Below are positions 44,181 through 53,451 of a DNA stretch of 64,000 nucleotides, in pieces; the first letter of the stretch is position 1; each line of letters begins with the position of its first letter. The notes under the pieces are model-generated. The model saw nothing but the letters and a program-made list of their open reading frames with translations, searched no databases and had not been told where the DNA came from. The DNA is taken from positions 62,001 through 126,000 of the forward strand of contig CAVXWX010000012.1 of the NCBI GenBank assembly GCA_963765555.1, read 5' to 3'. The position numbers and the translations under genes were made by a program. This stretch comes from JL08 sp963765555. GTDB lineage: Bacteria > Pseudomonadota > Alphaproteobacteria > Rhodobacterales > Rhodobacteraceae.

Positions 44181-46814
44181 GTGTCAACGACAACGCCTAT
44201 GATGGCGCAATATCTGGGCATCAAGCAGGCGCACAAAGACGCACTGCTGTTCTATCGCATGGGCGATTTCTACGAAATGTTTTTCGATGATGCTGTGGCG
44301 GCATCGCAAGCGCTTGATATCGCGCTGACCAAACGCGGCAAACACGATGATCAGGATATCCCGATGTGCGGCGTGCCTGTGCATGCAGCCGAAGGGTATC
44401 TGCTGACGCTGATCCGCAAAGGGTTTCGCGTTGCGGTTTGTGAACAGATGGAAAGCCCGGCAGAAGCCAAAAAGCGCGGGCATAAATCGGTGGTCAAACG
44501 CGATGTTGTGCGTTTGGTCACCCCCGGCACCCTGACCGAGGATTCATTGCTTGAGGCGCGGCGCCACAATTATCTGGCCGCCTACGCAGAAATACGCGAC
44601 ACGGCCGCATTGGCATGGGTCGATATTTCGACCGGCGCCTTTCACGTTATGCCCTTGAATCCGGCCCGGTTGGGCCCCGAACTGGCGCGGCTTGCCCCGG
44701 CAGAACTTGTCGTTTCAGAGTCTAAAGAGGCTGATTTGTACCAGTTAGTCTCTGATTTTGGCATTTCACTAACCGCTTTGTCACGCGCCACATTCGACAG
44801 CGCAGGCGCACAAAAACAGGTGTGTGATGTGTTTGGCATCGCCACGCTGGACGCTTTCGGCAGCTTTGATCGTGCGGAAGTTGCCGCCATGGGTGCAATC
44901 GTCCAGTACCTTGATATGACCCAAAAGGGGAAACTGCCGCTTTTGGCCAAACCGATCCGCGAAAGGACGGACCGCACGGTGCAGATAGATGCGGCGACCC
45001 GTCGAAATCTGGAGTTGACCCACGCCTTGTCGGGCGGTCGCGCCGGATCGCTTTTGTCGGTCATTGATCGCACCGTCACACCGGGCGGTGCGCGTCTGCT
45101 TGAACGAAGATTATCAAGCCCGTCAAGGTCCCTTCCGGACATTCAGCGCAGGCTGGACGCAATTGATTTTGCATTAGGCAATCACCCGTTGTTTCGCGAT
45201 ATTCGCGAACAGTTGCGCAAAGCGCCGGATCTGGATCGAGCATTATCACGTGTGGCGCTGGATCGTGCCGGTCCGCGCGATCTGGCTGCAATTCGCAACG
45301 CTCTGACTGCGGCGCAGGCGATTGCCGACCTGTTGTCTCCAACGGATGCGCCCGATTTGCTGGCAAGGGCCGCAAATGATCTTGTCGGGCATGACGACCT
45401 TGTCGCCCTGCTGGATGACGCTCTGGTTGCCGATCCACCACTTCTTGCGCGTGATGGTGGCTTTATCTCGTCCGGTTATGATCCCGATCTTGATCAGGCC
45501 CGCACCCTGCGCGATCAGGGCCGTTCAGTAATTGCGTCCCTGCAGCAGGAATACATTTCAGCAACAGGAATTCCTTCGCTGAAGATCAAACACAACAATG
45601 TGCTGGGCTATTTTATCGAAACCACATCGACACATGCCGAAAAAATGCTGTCGCCGCCCCTTTCGGAAAGTTTCATTCATCGCCAGACAACCGCAAATCA
45701 GGTCAGGTTCACGACCGTCGCCTTGTCCGAAATGGAAACCAAAATCCTGAACGCTGGCAGTCACGCTCTGGAAATCGAAAAGCGTCTCTATCTTATGCTA
45801 AGTCAGGCTGTTTTGGCCAAAGCAGCCGCGATCAACGCAACCGCGCGCAGCTTGGCAGAAATCGATCTGGCCGCAGCACTGGCAGACCTGGCGCAGGGCG
45901 AAAACTGGTGCCGCCCCCAAATAGATGACAGTCGCGCCTTTGCGATAGTTGGCGGGCGCCACCCCGTCGTCGAACAAGCCTTGCGCGCTCAGGATGGAAC
46001 ACCGTTTGTCGCCAATGATTGCGATTTGTCGGGCGGGGATGCGTCTAATATCTGGCTTTTGACCGGGCCCAACATGGCCGGGAAATCGACATTCTTGCGG
46101 CAAAACGCACTGATCGCGCTATTGGCGCAAATGGGCAGTTATGTTCCGGCAACATCGGCCCATATCGGCATGATCAGCCAGTTGTTCAGTCGCGTCGGTG
46201 CATCCGATGATCTGGCCCGCGGGCGATCAACTTTTATGGTCGAGATGGTAGAAACCGCAGCGATCCTGAACCAGTCAGATGATCGTGCGCTGGTCATCCT
46301 GGATGAAATCGGTCGCGGCACCGCGACCTATGACGGGCTGTCCATTGCATGGGCCACCCTGGAACATCTGCACGACGTCAACAAATCACGCGCATTGTTT
46401 GCAACGCACTATCACGAACTGACCGCGCTATCCGCGAAACTGGCCGGTGTCGAAAACGCCACCGTCACGGTTAAGGAATGGGAAGGCGAAGTTATTTTTC
46501 TGCACGAAGTCAAACGGGGCGCCGCGGACCGTTCTTACGGGGTGCAAGTGGCACAATTGGCAGGCTTGCCCGCCTCTGTTGTTGCGCGGGCGCGTGTTGT
46601 GCTCGACGCGCTTGAAAAAGGCGAACGATCCGGTGGGCCGACGCAGAAAGCGCTGATTGATGATCTTCCGCTTTTTTCGGCCACACCACAGCCCCAACCG
46701 GTGCCAAAATCGTCTGAACTTGAACAAACATTGTCAGACATCCACCCAGACGAACTGTCGCCCCGTGAAGCACTACAGGTGTTGTACAAACTGAAAGAAG
46801 CGTCACAGTCCTGA
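44181..46814 (+). CDS. mutS: DNA mismatch repair protein MutS
   Basis: 877 residues from GTG 44181. MutS recognises mismatches and small loops. The mismatch-binding N domain has GDFYEMFFDDA with the Phe-x-Glu wedge. The ATPase has Walker A TGPNMAGKST (about residue 630), STFMVEMVE, and Walker B DEIGRGTATYDG. The frame is open to 43992, but the GTG has GGGGAAA upstream and gives the standard MutS N terminus. The stop codon lies in the loop of a terminator hairpin. Confidence 0.96.
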   Translation: MSTTTPMMAQYLGIKQAHKDALLFYRMGDFYEMFFDDAVAASQALDIALTKRGKHDDQDIPMCGVPVHAAEGYLLTLIRKGFRVAVCEQMESPAEAKKRGHKSVVKRDVVRLVTPGTLTEDSLLEARRHNYLAAYAEIRDTAALAWVDISTGAFHVMPLNPARLGPELARLAPAELVVSESKEADLYQLVSDFGISLTALSRATFDSAGAQKQVCDVFGIATLDAFGSFDRAEVAAMGAIVQYLDMTQKGKLPLLAKPIRERTDRTVQIDAATRRNLELTHALSGGRAGSLLSVIDRTVTPGGARLLERRLSSPSRSLPDIQRRLDAIDFALGNHPLFRDIREQLRKAPDLDRALSRVALDRAGPRDLAAIRNALTAAQAIADLLSPTDAPDLLARAANDLVGHDDLVALLDDALVADPPLLARDGGFISSGYDPDLDQARTLRDQGRSVIASLQQEYISATGIPSLKIKHNNVLGYFIETTSTHAEKMLSPPLSESFIHRQTTANQVRFTTVALSEMETKILNAGSHALEIEKRLYLMLSQAVLAKAAAINATARSLAEIDLAAALADLAQGENWCRPQIDDSRAFAIVGGRHPVVEQALRAQDGTPFVANDCDLSGGDASNIWLLTGPNMAGKSTFLRQNALIALLAQMGSYVPATSAHIGMISQLFSRVGASDDLARGRSTFMVEMVETAAILNQSDDRALVILDEIGRGTATYDGLSIAWATLEHLHDVNKSRALFATHYHELTALSAKLAGVENATVTVKEWEGEVIFLHEVKRGAADRSYGVQVAQLAGLPASVVARARVVLDALEKGERSGGPTQKALIDDLPLFSATPQPQPVPKSSELEQTLSDIHPDELSPREALQVLYKLKEASQS

Positions 46815-46832
46815 CCGCGACGCTTCCTTTTT
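46797..46832 (+). terminator. Intrinsic terminator overlapping the mutS stop codon
   Basis: An 8-bp stem GAAGCGTC (46797-46804) / GACGCTTC (46819-46826) encloses a 14-base loop that contains the mutS TGA (46812-46814). C then five T follow (46828-46832). The last coding bases of mutS therefore form the 5' arm. Confidence 0.65.
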
Positions 46833-46886
46833 GTTGTTTGCCAATCGGCGGCTGCGCCGCGCAAAGGCAGTGATGTCTTTGCTTAC

Positions 46887-47450
46887 TTAGCTTGCAGGCG
46901 TGGACGATACGCCAACCTGCGCCGGGCGCAGCAAACGATCATGCAACATGAAACCTTCGGCTGCGACCTGAATGATGTCGCCCGCCTTGGTGCCCGGAAC
47001 CGGGGCTTCGAACATCGCCTGATGGTTTTGCGGATCGAACCTGTCGCCAACCTGCGGCGATATCAATTCGATTCCGTGCTTTTTGAAAACGTTCAAAAGC
47101 TCGCGCATCGTCAGCTCAACACCTTCCAGAAGCGCCGCAGAAACTTCGCGTTGATCTTCTGTTGCCGCTTCCAATGCGCGCTTCATGTTGTCGTAAACCG
47201 GCAGCATATCGCGCGCCAGCTTTGATCCGCCATATTGCTCTGCTTCTCGCCGGTCTTTTTCAGACCGCTTGCGTGAGTTTTCAGCATCGGCCAGAGCACG
47301 CATGAACCGGTCACGAAATTCATCCCGTTCGGCTCTCAATGTGTCTAATTCCAATGCTTCTTCATCAATTTCCAGCATCTCGTCAGCAAATTCTTCTGCC
47401 TCTGCCGTATCAATATCGTCAAGAAAGTCTTCGTTTTTCGGCTCTGCCAT
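46887..47450 (-). CDS. grpE: GrpE nucleotide-exchange factor
   Basis: 187 residues. GrpE releases ADP from DnaK; dnaJ is at the left edge. A long acidic N-terminal region leads into a coiled coil (about 30-100, RDEFRDRFMRALADAENSRKR) and the C-terminal beta-rich head (GIELISPQVGDRFDPQNHQAM). A GAGGTG ribosome site precedes the ATG. It follows hrcA by nine bases, making a heat-shock operon. Confidence 0.95.
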   Translation of the reverse strand: MAEPKNEDFLDDIDTAEAEEFADEMLEIDEEALELDTLRAERDEFRDRFMRALADAENSRKRSEKDRREAEQYGGSKLARDMLPVYDNMKRALEAATEDQREVSAALLEGVELTMRELLNVFKKHGIELISPQVGDRFDPQNHQAMFEAPVPGTKAGDIIQVAAEGFMLHDRLLRPAQVGVSSTPAS

Positions 47451-47459
47451 TTTTCACCT

Positions 47460-48524
47460 CTAACTCCGGTCGGAAATGAGCTTTCCAACCAGTTGCGCCG
47501 TGTAATCCACAATCGGCACAATACGTCCATAGTTCAGTCTGGTCGGGCCAATAACCCCGACCGCGCCAATTATCTTTCGGTCTGCGTTCATATATGGGGA
47601 AACCACCAAAGAGGAACCCGAAAGTGAAAAAAGTTTGTTCTCGGAGCCAATAAAAATGCGCACTCCCTCGCCACTTTCTGCGCCTTCCAGAAAATCGGCA
47701 ATGTCGCGCTTGCGTTCGAGATCGTCAAACAGTGTCCGAATCCGCTCCAGATCGGCGTCTTCTTCCTCTCTGGCAAGAAGATTGGCCCGCCCGCGAACAA
47801 TCAAACGCTCGCTGCGTTCACCCTCGTTTTCCCAAAGCGCGACGCCACTTTCCACCAGCGCACGCGCCAGAACGTCGATCTCCTGTCGCCGTTCGGCGAT
47901 TTCACGGCGCATTACCGTGGAAAAATCGCTGAGCGTTTTACCTTCGATCAGCGAGTTCAGGAAATTCGCGGCTTCGCGCATGGAGCTGGGCGTTTGCCCC
48001 GGTGGCGGCGTGAATATCCTGTTTTCCACGTGCCCATCGGCAAACACCAGCACCACAAGCGCACGGTCCTGACCCAGCGAAACAAATTCAATATGCCGAA
48101 TCGGGGCCTCGTGCTTTGGCGTCAGAACAAGGGATGCGCCCTGTGTTACACCTGACAGCGCTGATCCGACCCGATCCAATAGCCCTGCAACATCAGGGGA
48201 ATTCCCCCCCATCGTTGCATCAATTTTTTGGCGGTCCGCCTGATCAAGATCGCCGACTTCCAGCAATCCATCGACAAACATCCGCAACCCCAACTGTGTC
48301 GGAACCCGGCCAGCGCTGATATGCGGGCTGTTCAGAAGACCCAGATATTCCAGATCCTGCATAACGTTGCGAATTGTTGCTGCGCTGACCTTTTCACTTA
48401 ACGTGCGTGTCAGGGTCCGGCTGCCAACAGGGTCGCCACTGGCAAGATACCCCTCTACAACCTGCCGAAACACTTCTCGGGACCGGTCATTCAATTCGTC
48501 CAGCAACTGCGTACTTTCAGACAT
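47460..48524 (-). CDS. hrcA: Heat-inducible transcriptional repressor HrcA
   Basis: 354 residues. HrcA represses chaperone genes by binding CIRCE repeats. The N-terminal winged helix shows ATIRNVMQDLEYLGLL near residue 50; the GAF-like middle and C-terminal part follow, with VSPYMNADRKIIGAVGVIGPTRLNYGR. First gene of hrcA-grpE and divergent from rph. I found no CIRCE element at its own promoter. Confidence 0.95.
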   Translation of the reverse strand: MSESTQLLDELNDRSREVFRQVVEGYLASGDPVGSRTLTRTLSEKVSAATIRNVMQDLEYLGLLNSPHISAGRVPTQLGLRMFVDGLLEVGDLDQADRQKIDATMGGNSPDVAGLLDRVGSALSGVTQGASLVLTPKHEAPIRHIEFVSLGQDRALVVLVFADGHVENRIFTPPPGQTPSSMREAANFLNSLIEGKTLSDFSTVMRREIAERRQEIDVLARALVESGVALWENEGERSERLIVRGRANLLAREEEDADLERIRTLFDDLERKRDIADFLEGAESGEGVRIFIGSENKLFSLSGSSLVVSPYMNADRKIIGAVGVIGPTRLNYGRIVPIVDYTAQLVGKLISDRS

Positions 48525-48548
48525 GCGTTCTTCCTTGGATGGGCTGCC

Positions 48549-48576
48549 ATTAAAACGGGCCCGGCTGAAACGTCAA
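48549..48576 (-). promoter_or_regulatory. Probable hrcA-grpE promoter
   Basis: On the minus strand TTGACG (48576-48571) and TTTAAT (48554-48549) are separated by 16 bases; each differs from the sigma-70 consensus at one position. The predicted start leaves a leader of under 20 bases that contains AAGGAAG, the hrcA ribosome site. It is not a typical heat-shock sigma site. Confidence 0.5.
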
Positions 48577-48637
48577 TCGGGGTTGCATCTGCGTTGGCTG
48601 GGGCGGTATCCCGAAGAGAACCAAAAAGGATTACAAA

Positions 48638-49351
48638 ATGCGCCCCTCTGGTAGAAATTTAAGCGAAATGCGTGCCGTTTCAATCGAAACCGGTGTCACA
48701 AAACACGCAGAAGGCTCTTGCCTGATCAAAATGGGCGACACCCATGTTCTGTGCACGGCAACAATCGAAGACCGCGTACCGCCATTTATCAAGGGGTCCG
48801 GGCTGGGCTGGGTGACTGCCGAATACGGAATGCTGCCGCGCGCCACCAATACCCGTATGCGCCGCGAGGCCGCTTCGGGAAAGCAAAGCGGGCGCACTGT
48901 GGAAATCCAGCGCCTGATCGGGCGATCCTTGCGCGCCGGCGTTGATCGCGTTGCCTTGGGTGAACGCCAGATTACAATCGATTGCGATGTCATTCAGGCC
49001 GATGGCGGAACACGTTGTGCATCGATCACGGGCGGATGGGTCGCCCTGAAACTGGCGGTCAACAAGCTGATCAAAATCGGCGATGTTACCAGTGATCCGC
49101 TGGTTGATCCGGTAGCGGCGGTCAGTTGCGGTATTTACGCAGGGCAACCCGTACTTGATCTTGATTATCCCGAAGATTCAGAGGCTGGTGTTGATGGCAA
49201 TTTCATCATGACCGGATCAGGCCAGTTGATAGAAGTGCAAATGAGCGCAGAAGGGTCGACCTATTCGCGTGCGCAGATGAATGACCTGATGGACCTTGCG
49301 GAAAAGGGCGTGTCAGAACTTGTCGCTCTGCAAAAATCTGCTGCCGCATGA
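48638..49351 (+). CDS. rph: Ribonuclease PH
   Basis: 237 residues, full length. RNase PH trims tRNA 3' ends by phosphorolysis. Landmarks: GSCLIKMGDTHVLCTA near 26, RATNTRMRREA near 70, LGERQITIDCDVIQADGGTR near 108 and EVQMSAEGSTYS near 193. AAAAAGGA lies upstream of the ATG. Its stop overlaps the rdgB start as ATGA. Confidence 0.97.
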   Translation: MRPSGRNLSEMRAVSIETGVTKHAEGSCLIKMGDTHVLCTATIEDRVPPFIKGSGLGWVTAEYGMLPRATNTRMRREAASGKQSGRTVEIQRLIGRSLRAGVDRVALGERQITIDCDVIQADGGTRCASITGGWVALKLAVNKLIKIGDVTSDPLVDPVAAVSCGIYAGQPVLDLDYPEDSEAGVDGNFIMTGSGQLIEVQMSAEGSTYSRAQMNDLMDLAEKGVSELVALQKSAAA

Positions 49352-49959
49352 CGCGCAAGTTCAGTGATAAAACGCTTTTGGTTGCGACGCACAATCAGGG
49401 CAAACTGGAAGAAATTGCGGCCCTGCTCGCACCTTTTAAGGTGTCTGTGGTCGGGGCCGCTGAAATGAACCTGCCGGAACCGGAAGAAACCGAAGCGACT
49501 TTTGTTGGCAACGCCCGTATCAAGGCGCACGCCGCAGCGCGCGCTACTGGCTTGCCCGCTTTGGCAGATGACAGCGGGATCGAGATTGAAGCCTTGGGAA
49601 ATGCGCCCGGTGTCTACACCGCAGATTGGGCCGAAACACCATCAGGCCGCGATTTTATCATGGCGATGACCCGCACCCATAACGAGCTTGAGGCCGTCAA
49701 TGCGCCCCATCCGCGAAAGGCCCGGTTTTGTTGTACTCTTGTTCTTGCCTGGCCGGATGGCCACGACGAAGTTTTTCCGGGCGTGATGCCCGGCCAGGTG
49801 GTCTGGCCAATGCGGGGCACTGCCGGGCATGGCTATGACCCGATATTCGTTCCAGACGGGTATGATGTGACCTTTGGCGAAATGGACCGGTGGGAAAAGA
49901 ACAAAATCAGCCATCGTGCCGATGCGTTCAAAAAACTGGTCGCGGGCTGCTTTGACTGA
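49348..49959 (+). CDS. rdgB: dITP/XTP pyrophosphatase RdgB (HAM1 family)
   Basis: 203 residues. RdgB removes inosine and xanthosine triphosphates so they do not enter DNA. ATHNQGKLEEI at the start binds substrate; ADDSGIEIEAL and GTAGHGYDPIFVPDGYDVTF are diagnostic. The start overlaps the rph stop by four bases, and its end overlaps the hemW start by eight, so rph-rdgB-hemW is a coupled operon. Confidence 0.96.
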   Translation: MTRKFSDKTLLVATHNQGKLEEIAALLAPFKVSVVGAAEMNLPEPEETEATFVGNARIKAHAAARATGLPALADDSGIEIEALGNAPGVYTADWAETPSGRDFIMAMTRTHNELEAVNAPHPRKARFCCTLVLAWPDGHDEVFPGVMPGQVVWPMRGTAGHGYDPIFVPDGYDVTFGEMDRWEKNKISHRADAFKKLVAGCFD

Positions 49960-51109
49960 AGACTGGCAACAGGGGGGCTTCGGCCTTTACGTGCATTGGC
50001 CCTATTGCGAGGCGAAATGCCCGTATTGCGATTTTAATAGTCATGTTTCACGCCACATCGATCAAAAGGCATGGGCGCGCGCCTATCAAAAGGAACTGGC
50101 TCGGGTCGCGACGGATTTACCGGGCCGCGTTCTGAACACTATTTTCTTTGGTGGCGGGACACCCAGCCTGATGGATCCCGATACGGTGGCTGGCGTCATT
50201 GAAACAGCCCGCAAGCTGTGGCCGGTTTCGAACGATCTGGAAATAACGCTGGAAGCCAACCCGGGTTCAGTAGAAGCAGCCCGTTTTGCCGCGTTTCACG
50301 CAGGCGGTGTTAACCGAATTTCGATGGGTATTCAGGCGCTGAATGATAATGATCTGAAACGGTTGGGCCGGATACACACCGTTGCCGACGCGCGTGCCGC
50401 GTTCGACATCGCACGCCAAGCATTTGATCGCGTCAGCTTTGATCTTATTTATGGGCGGCAGGATCAGTCCCTGAAAGCGTGGGAACAGGAATTGACCCAA
50501 GCCCTTTCCATGGCTGTTGATCACCTATCCTTGTACCAGCTGACGATCGAGGATGGCACAGCTTTTGGTGACCGGTACGCTGTCGGCAAACTGCGCGGCC
50601 TGCCCGATGAAACACTTTCAGCCGACATGTTCCAGATCACTCAGGATATTTGCGAGGCGCACGGTCTTCCGGGTTACGAAGTATCCAATCACGCGCGCCC
50701 CGGATCTGAATCACGCCATAACCTGATTTACTGGCGGTATGGTGATTATGCCGGAATCGGCCCGGGGGCACATGGGCGGATAACCGTGAACGGACGGCGC
50801 ATGGCCACAGAAAGCTGGAGCAATCCGCAAAGATGGCTGGATGCCGTGAACGATGGAACCGGTGAAAAGACCCGGGAATTTATCCCGCTCGAAGATCAGG
50901 CGAGCGAATATCTGATGATGGCATTACGGATCAGGTCCGGCCTAGATGTTGGCCGCTATACCGCCCTCGCCGGACACCCGCCCAACGCTCAATCACGTGC
51001 ATCCCTTGTTCAAATGGGCATGATTACAGACATGGAATCAAATATTACTGTTTCAAAACAAGGGCTTATGGTTTTGAACGCTGTGATTAGAGAGCTCTTG
51101 CCCGCCTAA
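49952..51109 (+). CDS. hemW: Haem chaperone HemW (radical SAM, formerly HemN-like)
   Basis: 385 residues from TTG 49952, which begins LTEDWQQGGFGLYVHWPYC as HemW proteins do; upstream ATGs lie inside rdgB. The radical-SAM cysteines are C19, C23 and C26 (CEAKCPYC). GGGTPSLM and GIQALNDNDLKRLGR follow. HemW is thought to carry haem rather than act as a coproporphyrinogen oxidase. Convergent with parB, overlapping by four bases. Confidence 0.93.
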   Translation: MTEDWQQGGFGLYVHWPYCEAKCPYCDFNSHVSRHIDQKAWARAYQKELARVATDLPGRVLNTIFFGGGTPSLMDPDTVAGVIETARKLWPVSNDLEITLEANPGSVEAARFAAFHAGGVNRISMGIQALNDNDLKRLGRIHTVADARAAFDIARQAFDRVSFDLIYGRQDQSLKAWEQELTQALSMAVDHLSLYQLTIEDGTAFGDRYAVGKLRGLPDETLSADMFQITQDICEAHGLPGYEVSNHARPGSESRHNLIYWRYGDYAGIGPGAHGRITVNGRRMATESWSNPQRWLDAVNDGTGEKTREFIPLEDQASEYLMMALRIRSGLDVGRYTALAGHPPNAQSRASLVQMGMITDMESNITVSKQGLMVLNAVIRELLPA

Positions 51110-52011
51110 CGAGCACTTAGAATCCGGCAAATTTCATCCAGATCATCCAAAGACTTGTAAGAAATAACGACATCACCCGTTTCACTGTCTGCCTTGTGAT
51201 TAACTGCAACACTCATCCCAAGTGCCGCAGACAGATCGCCTTCCAGCGCCTTGGTATCTGCATCTTTTTCCGTCGACCTGGAAAGCTTGGGCGCCTTTGC
51301 CTCTGATCCTTCAGAGCCTTTTGTATTGGCCTTTTTCACCAAAGCTTCGGTCTGGCGCACCGACAGTTGGCCTTTGACAATCTGCTTGGCAAGTTTGGAC
51401 GGTTCGGCCGCCATAATCAGGGCGCGCGCATGCCCTGCTGAAAGCGCGCCGCCCCGGACCAAATCCAGCACATCTTCGGGCAATTGCAAAAGCCGCATCA
51501 GGTTTGCGATATGGCTTCTGCTTTTTCCCAGCGCTTCGGCCAGCTTTTCTTGGGTATGTCCGAATTTGTCCATCAATTGCCGAAAGGCTGCCGCCTCTTC
51601 GATCGCATTCAGATCAGCGCGCTGGATGTTTTCGATGATCGCAACTTCCAGAACCTCGACATCATCAAAGTCGCGGACCAGAACAGGCAGTTCGTGCAAT
51701 TTTGCCAATTGCGCGGCGCGCCAGCGACGTTCGCCGGCGACGATTTCATAATTACCATCACTTTGTTTGCGCACAATCAGCGGCTGGATAACGCCTTTTT
51801 CAGAAATCGAGGCCGCAAGATCATTCAGGTCATCTTCGGAAAAGCGGCGGCGCGGCTGGTTCGGGTTGGGCACAATCCGCTCGATCGGTACAAAAAGTTC
51901 CGGGCGGCGTGGTTGTTCGGGCGCAGCCCCATCAGGTTGCGCGGACACATCCGCCATCAGTGCGGATAACCCCCGGCCCAAGCCTCTTCTTTTGTTCTTG
52001 TCGTCCGCCAT
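51106..52011 (-). CDS. parB: Chromosome-partitioning protein ParB
   Basis: 301 residues from ATG 52011; GGAGG lies eight bases upstream, too close to the other ATG at 52017. ParB binds parS, loads CTP-dependent clamps and recruits SMC. Domains in order: RGLGRGLSAL, the nucleotide pocket GERRWRAAQLA (near 95), the helix-turn-helix RSHIANLMRLLQLP (near 145), a charged linker, and the C-terminal dimerisation part. Two exact parS sites lie upstream at 53401 and 55312. Confidence 0.97.
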   Translation of the reverse strand: MADDKNKRRGLGRGLSALMADVSAQPDGAAPEQPRRPELFVPIERIVPNPNQPRRRFSEDDLNDLAASISEKGVIQPLIVRKQSDGNYEIVAGERRWRAAQLAKLHELPVLVRDFDDVEVLEVAIIENIQRADLNAIEEAAAFRQLMDKFGHTQEKLAEALGKSRSHIANLMRLLQLPEDVLDLVRGGALSAGHARALIMAAEPSKLAKQIVKGQLSVRQTEALVKKANTKGSEGSEAKAPKLSRSTEKDADTKALEGDLSAALGMSVAVNHKADSETGDVVISYKSLDDLDEICRILSAR

Positions 52012-52028
52012 GTCCATGCCTCCGATTT

Positions 52029-52838
52029 CTATGCTGCTGCGCCTGCGTGTTTCTTCAAGATTTCCCGTGCCAACGATCGATAAGCTTCTGCCCCTTTCGA
52101 TGTTGTATCGTAGTTCAACACCGGCACCGCATAGGATGGTGCCTCGCTTACCCTGACGTTCCGTGGGATTTTTGTAGAAAACACCAAATCACCCAGATTA
52201 TCACGCGCGTCCTGTTCCACCTGCTGCGACAAGTTATTGCGGCGATCATACATTGTCAGAACAATTCCTTCGATCCGCAAGTTCGCATTCGCAGTTTGCC
52301 GGACCTCGCGCACAGAAAGCATCAATTGCGAAAGACCCTCCAGCGCAAAGAACTCGGCCTGCAATGGGACCAGAACAGAATGTGCAGCGACCATTGCGTT
52401 AACCGTCAAAAGGTTTAGCGACGGCGGACAATCAATCAGGATGTAATCAAGTGCGAACGCATCCATTGCTGTTTGGCGCAAGGCATCGTGCAGCAGAAAG
52501 CTTCGCTTTTCATTTGCCATCAGATCTATGTCGGCCGAACTCAGATCAACCGTGGCCGGAATGACATACAATCCCTCATTCGACGTTGTTTGAATAATCT
52601 CATTCAAATCAACATCTTCCAGCAAAAGCTCGTAGGTTGTCAGATCCCTGTCATCAACTTCAATACCAAGCCCGGTTGACGCATTTCCCTGTGGATCCAA
52701 ATCGACAACAAGAACACGGCAGCCTTTTTCAACAAGCGCCGCGGCCAAATTTATTGTCGTGGTTGTCTTTCCAACGCCGCCCTTCTGGTTGGCAACTGCG
52801 ATGATTTTCGGACCTGCCGGACGAGTTGGATCAAACAC
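52029..52838 (-). CDS. parA: Chromosome-partitioning ATPase ParA
   Basis: 269 residues. ParA is a DNA-binding Walker-type ATPase that moves ParB-parS complexes. The deviant Walker A is K19-GGVGKTT; DLDPQGNASTGLG and DCPPSLNLLTVNAM follow. The start is GTG at 52838 with AGGGAG about eight bases upstream, and it overlaps the rsmG end by eight bases. parB follows after 17 bases. Confidence 0.97.
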   Translation of the reverse strand: MFDPTRPAGPKIIAVANQKGGVGKTTTTINLAAALVEKGCRVLVVDLDPQGNASTGLGIEVDDRDLTTYELLLEDVDLNEIIQTTSNEGLYVIPATVDLSSADIDLMANEKRSFLLHDALRQTAMDAFALDYILIDCPPSLNLLTVNAMVAAHSVLVPLQAEFFALEGLSQLMLSVREVRQTANANLRIEGIVLTMYDRRNNLSQQVEQDARDNLGDLVFSTKIPRNVRVSEAPSYAVPVLNYDTTSKGAEAYRSLAREILKKHAGAAA

Positions 52839-53451
52839 GCAACGCTCCCTTGATTTTCAGAATGACGGCTCCGGATTCCGTTACACTCTTAATCGGATCA
52901 CACTCAAATGACCATCTGGATCGTGCTGTTTCGACCTCTTTTTCCCAGGATCTCCCTTTTGGGAATAGCGCGGTGCCTTTTTCTGCGAGATGTCGATCTG
53001 CGTACTCCAAAAGCTGATCAAGATCGGCAAGTGCACGCGCCGACACTACATCCGCACCCTGCGGTTGGGCATTTTCCACGCGGTCCGTCAAAACGGTCGC
53101 GTTTACGCCGGTTTCGCGGATCACAGTACGCAGAAACGCCGACTTTCGTTGATCGCTTTCGATCAGCGTAAACCTTGTATCAGGTGATTTTTCTCGCGCA
53201 ATACACGCGACAACCAGCCCCGGAAACCCGCCACCACTTCCAAGATCAACCCAGTGGGATACTTTTCCGGACAATTCGAACATCTGGGCGGAATCCAGCA
53301 TATGCCGCGTCCACATCTCAGACAGGCTGGATCGTGAGACGAGATTGATTTTAGGATTCCATTTCTCAAGCAAGGCCGCGTAGCAGCACAGTTTCTCGGA
53401 TGTTTCACGTGAAACATTCAATTCGCCAAGAACCCGTTCTTGATCTGTCAT
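52831..53451 (-). CDS. rsmG: 16S rRNA m7G527 methyltransferase RsmG (GidB)
   Basis: 206 residues. RsmG methylates G527 of 16S rRNA; its loss gives low-level streptomycin resistance. KINLVSRSSLSEMWTRHMLDS, VDLGSGGGFPGLVVA (SAM site) and VSARALADLDQLLEYA are visible. The start overlaps the mnmG stop as ATGA. Codons for NVSRET near residue 12 are part of a perfect parS site. Confidence 0.96.
   Translation of the reverse strand: MTDQERVLGELNVSRETSEKLCCYAALLEKWNPKINLVSRSSLSEMWTRHMLDSAQMFELSGKVSHWVDLGSGGGFPGLVVACIAREKSPDTRFTLIESDQRKSAFLRTVIRETGVNATVLTDRVENAQPQGADVVSARALADLDQLLEYADRHLAEKGTALFPKGRSWEKEVETARSRWSFECDPIKSVTESGAVILKIKGALRV
53401..53416. promoter_or_regulatory. parS site 1, inside rsmG
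   Basis: Exact 16-base palindrome TGTTTCACGTGAAACA, the consensus chromosomal parS bound by ParB. It lies in the 5' part of rsmG and encodes part of the protein. parB is about 1.4 kb away. Confidence 0.95.

Noticed and set aside
48525..48637. CIRCE operator at hrcA
   Set aside because: The TTAGCACTC-N9-GAGTGCTAA repeat is not present in this gap.
50044..50059. Third parS-like sequence in hemW
   Set aside because: Only the left half (TGTTTCACG) matches; the right half is unrelated.
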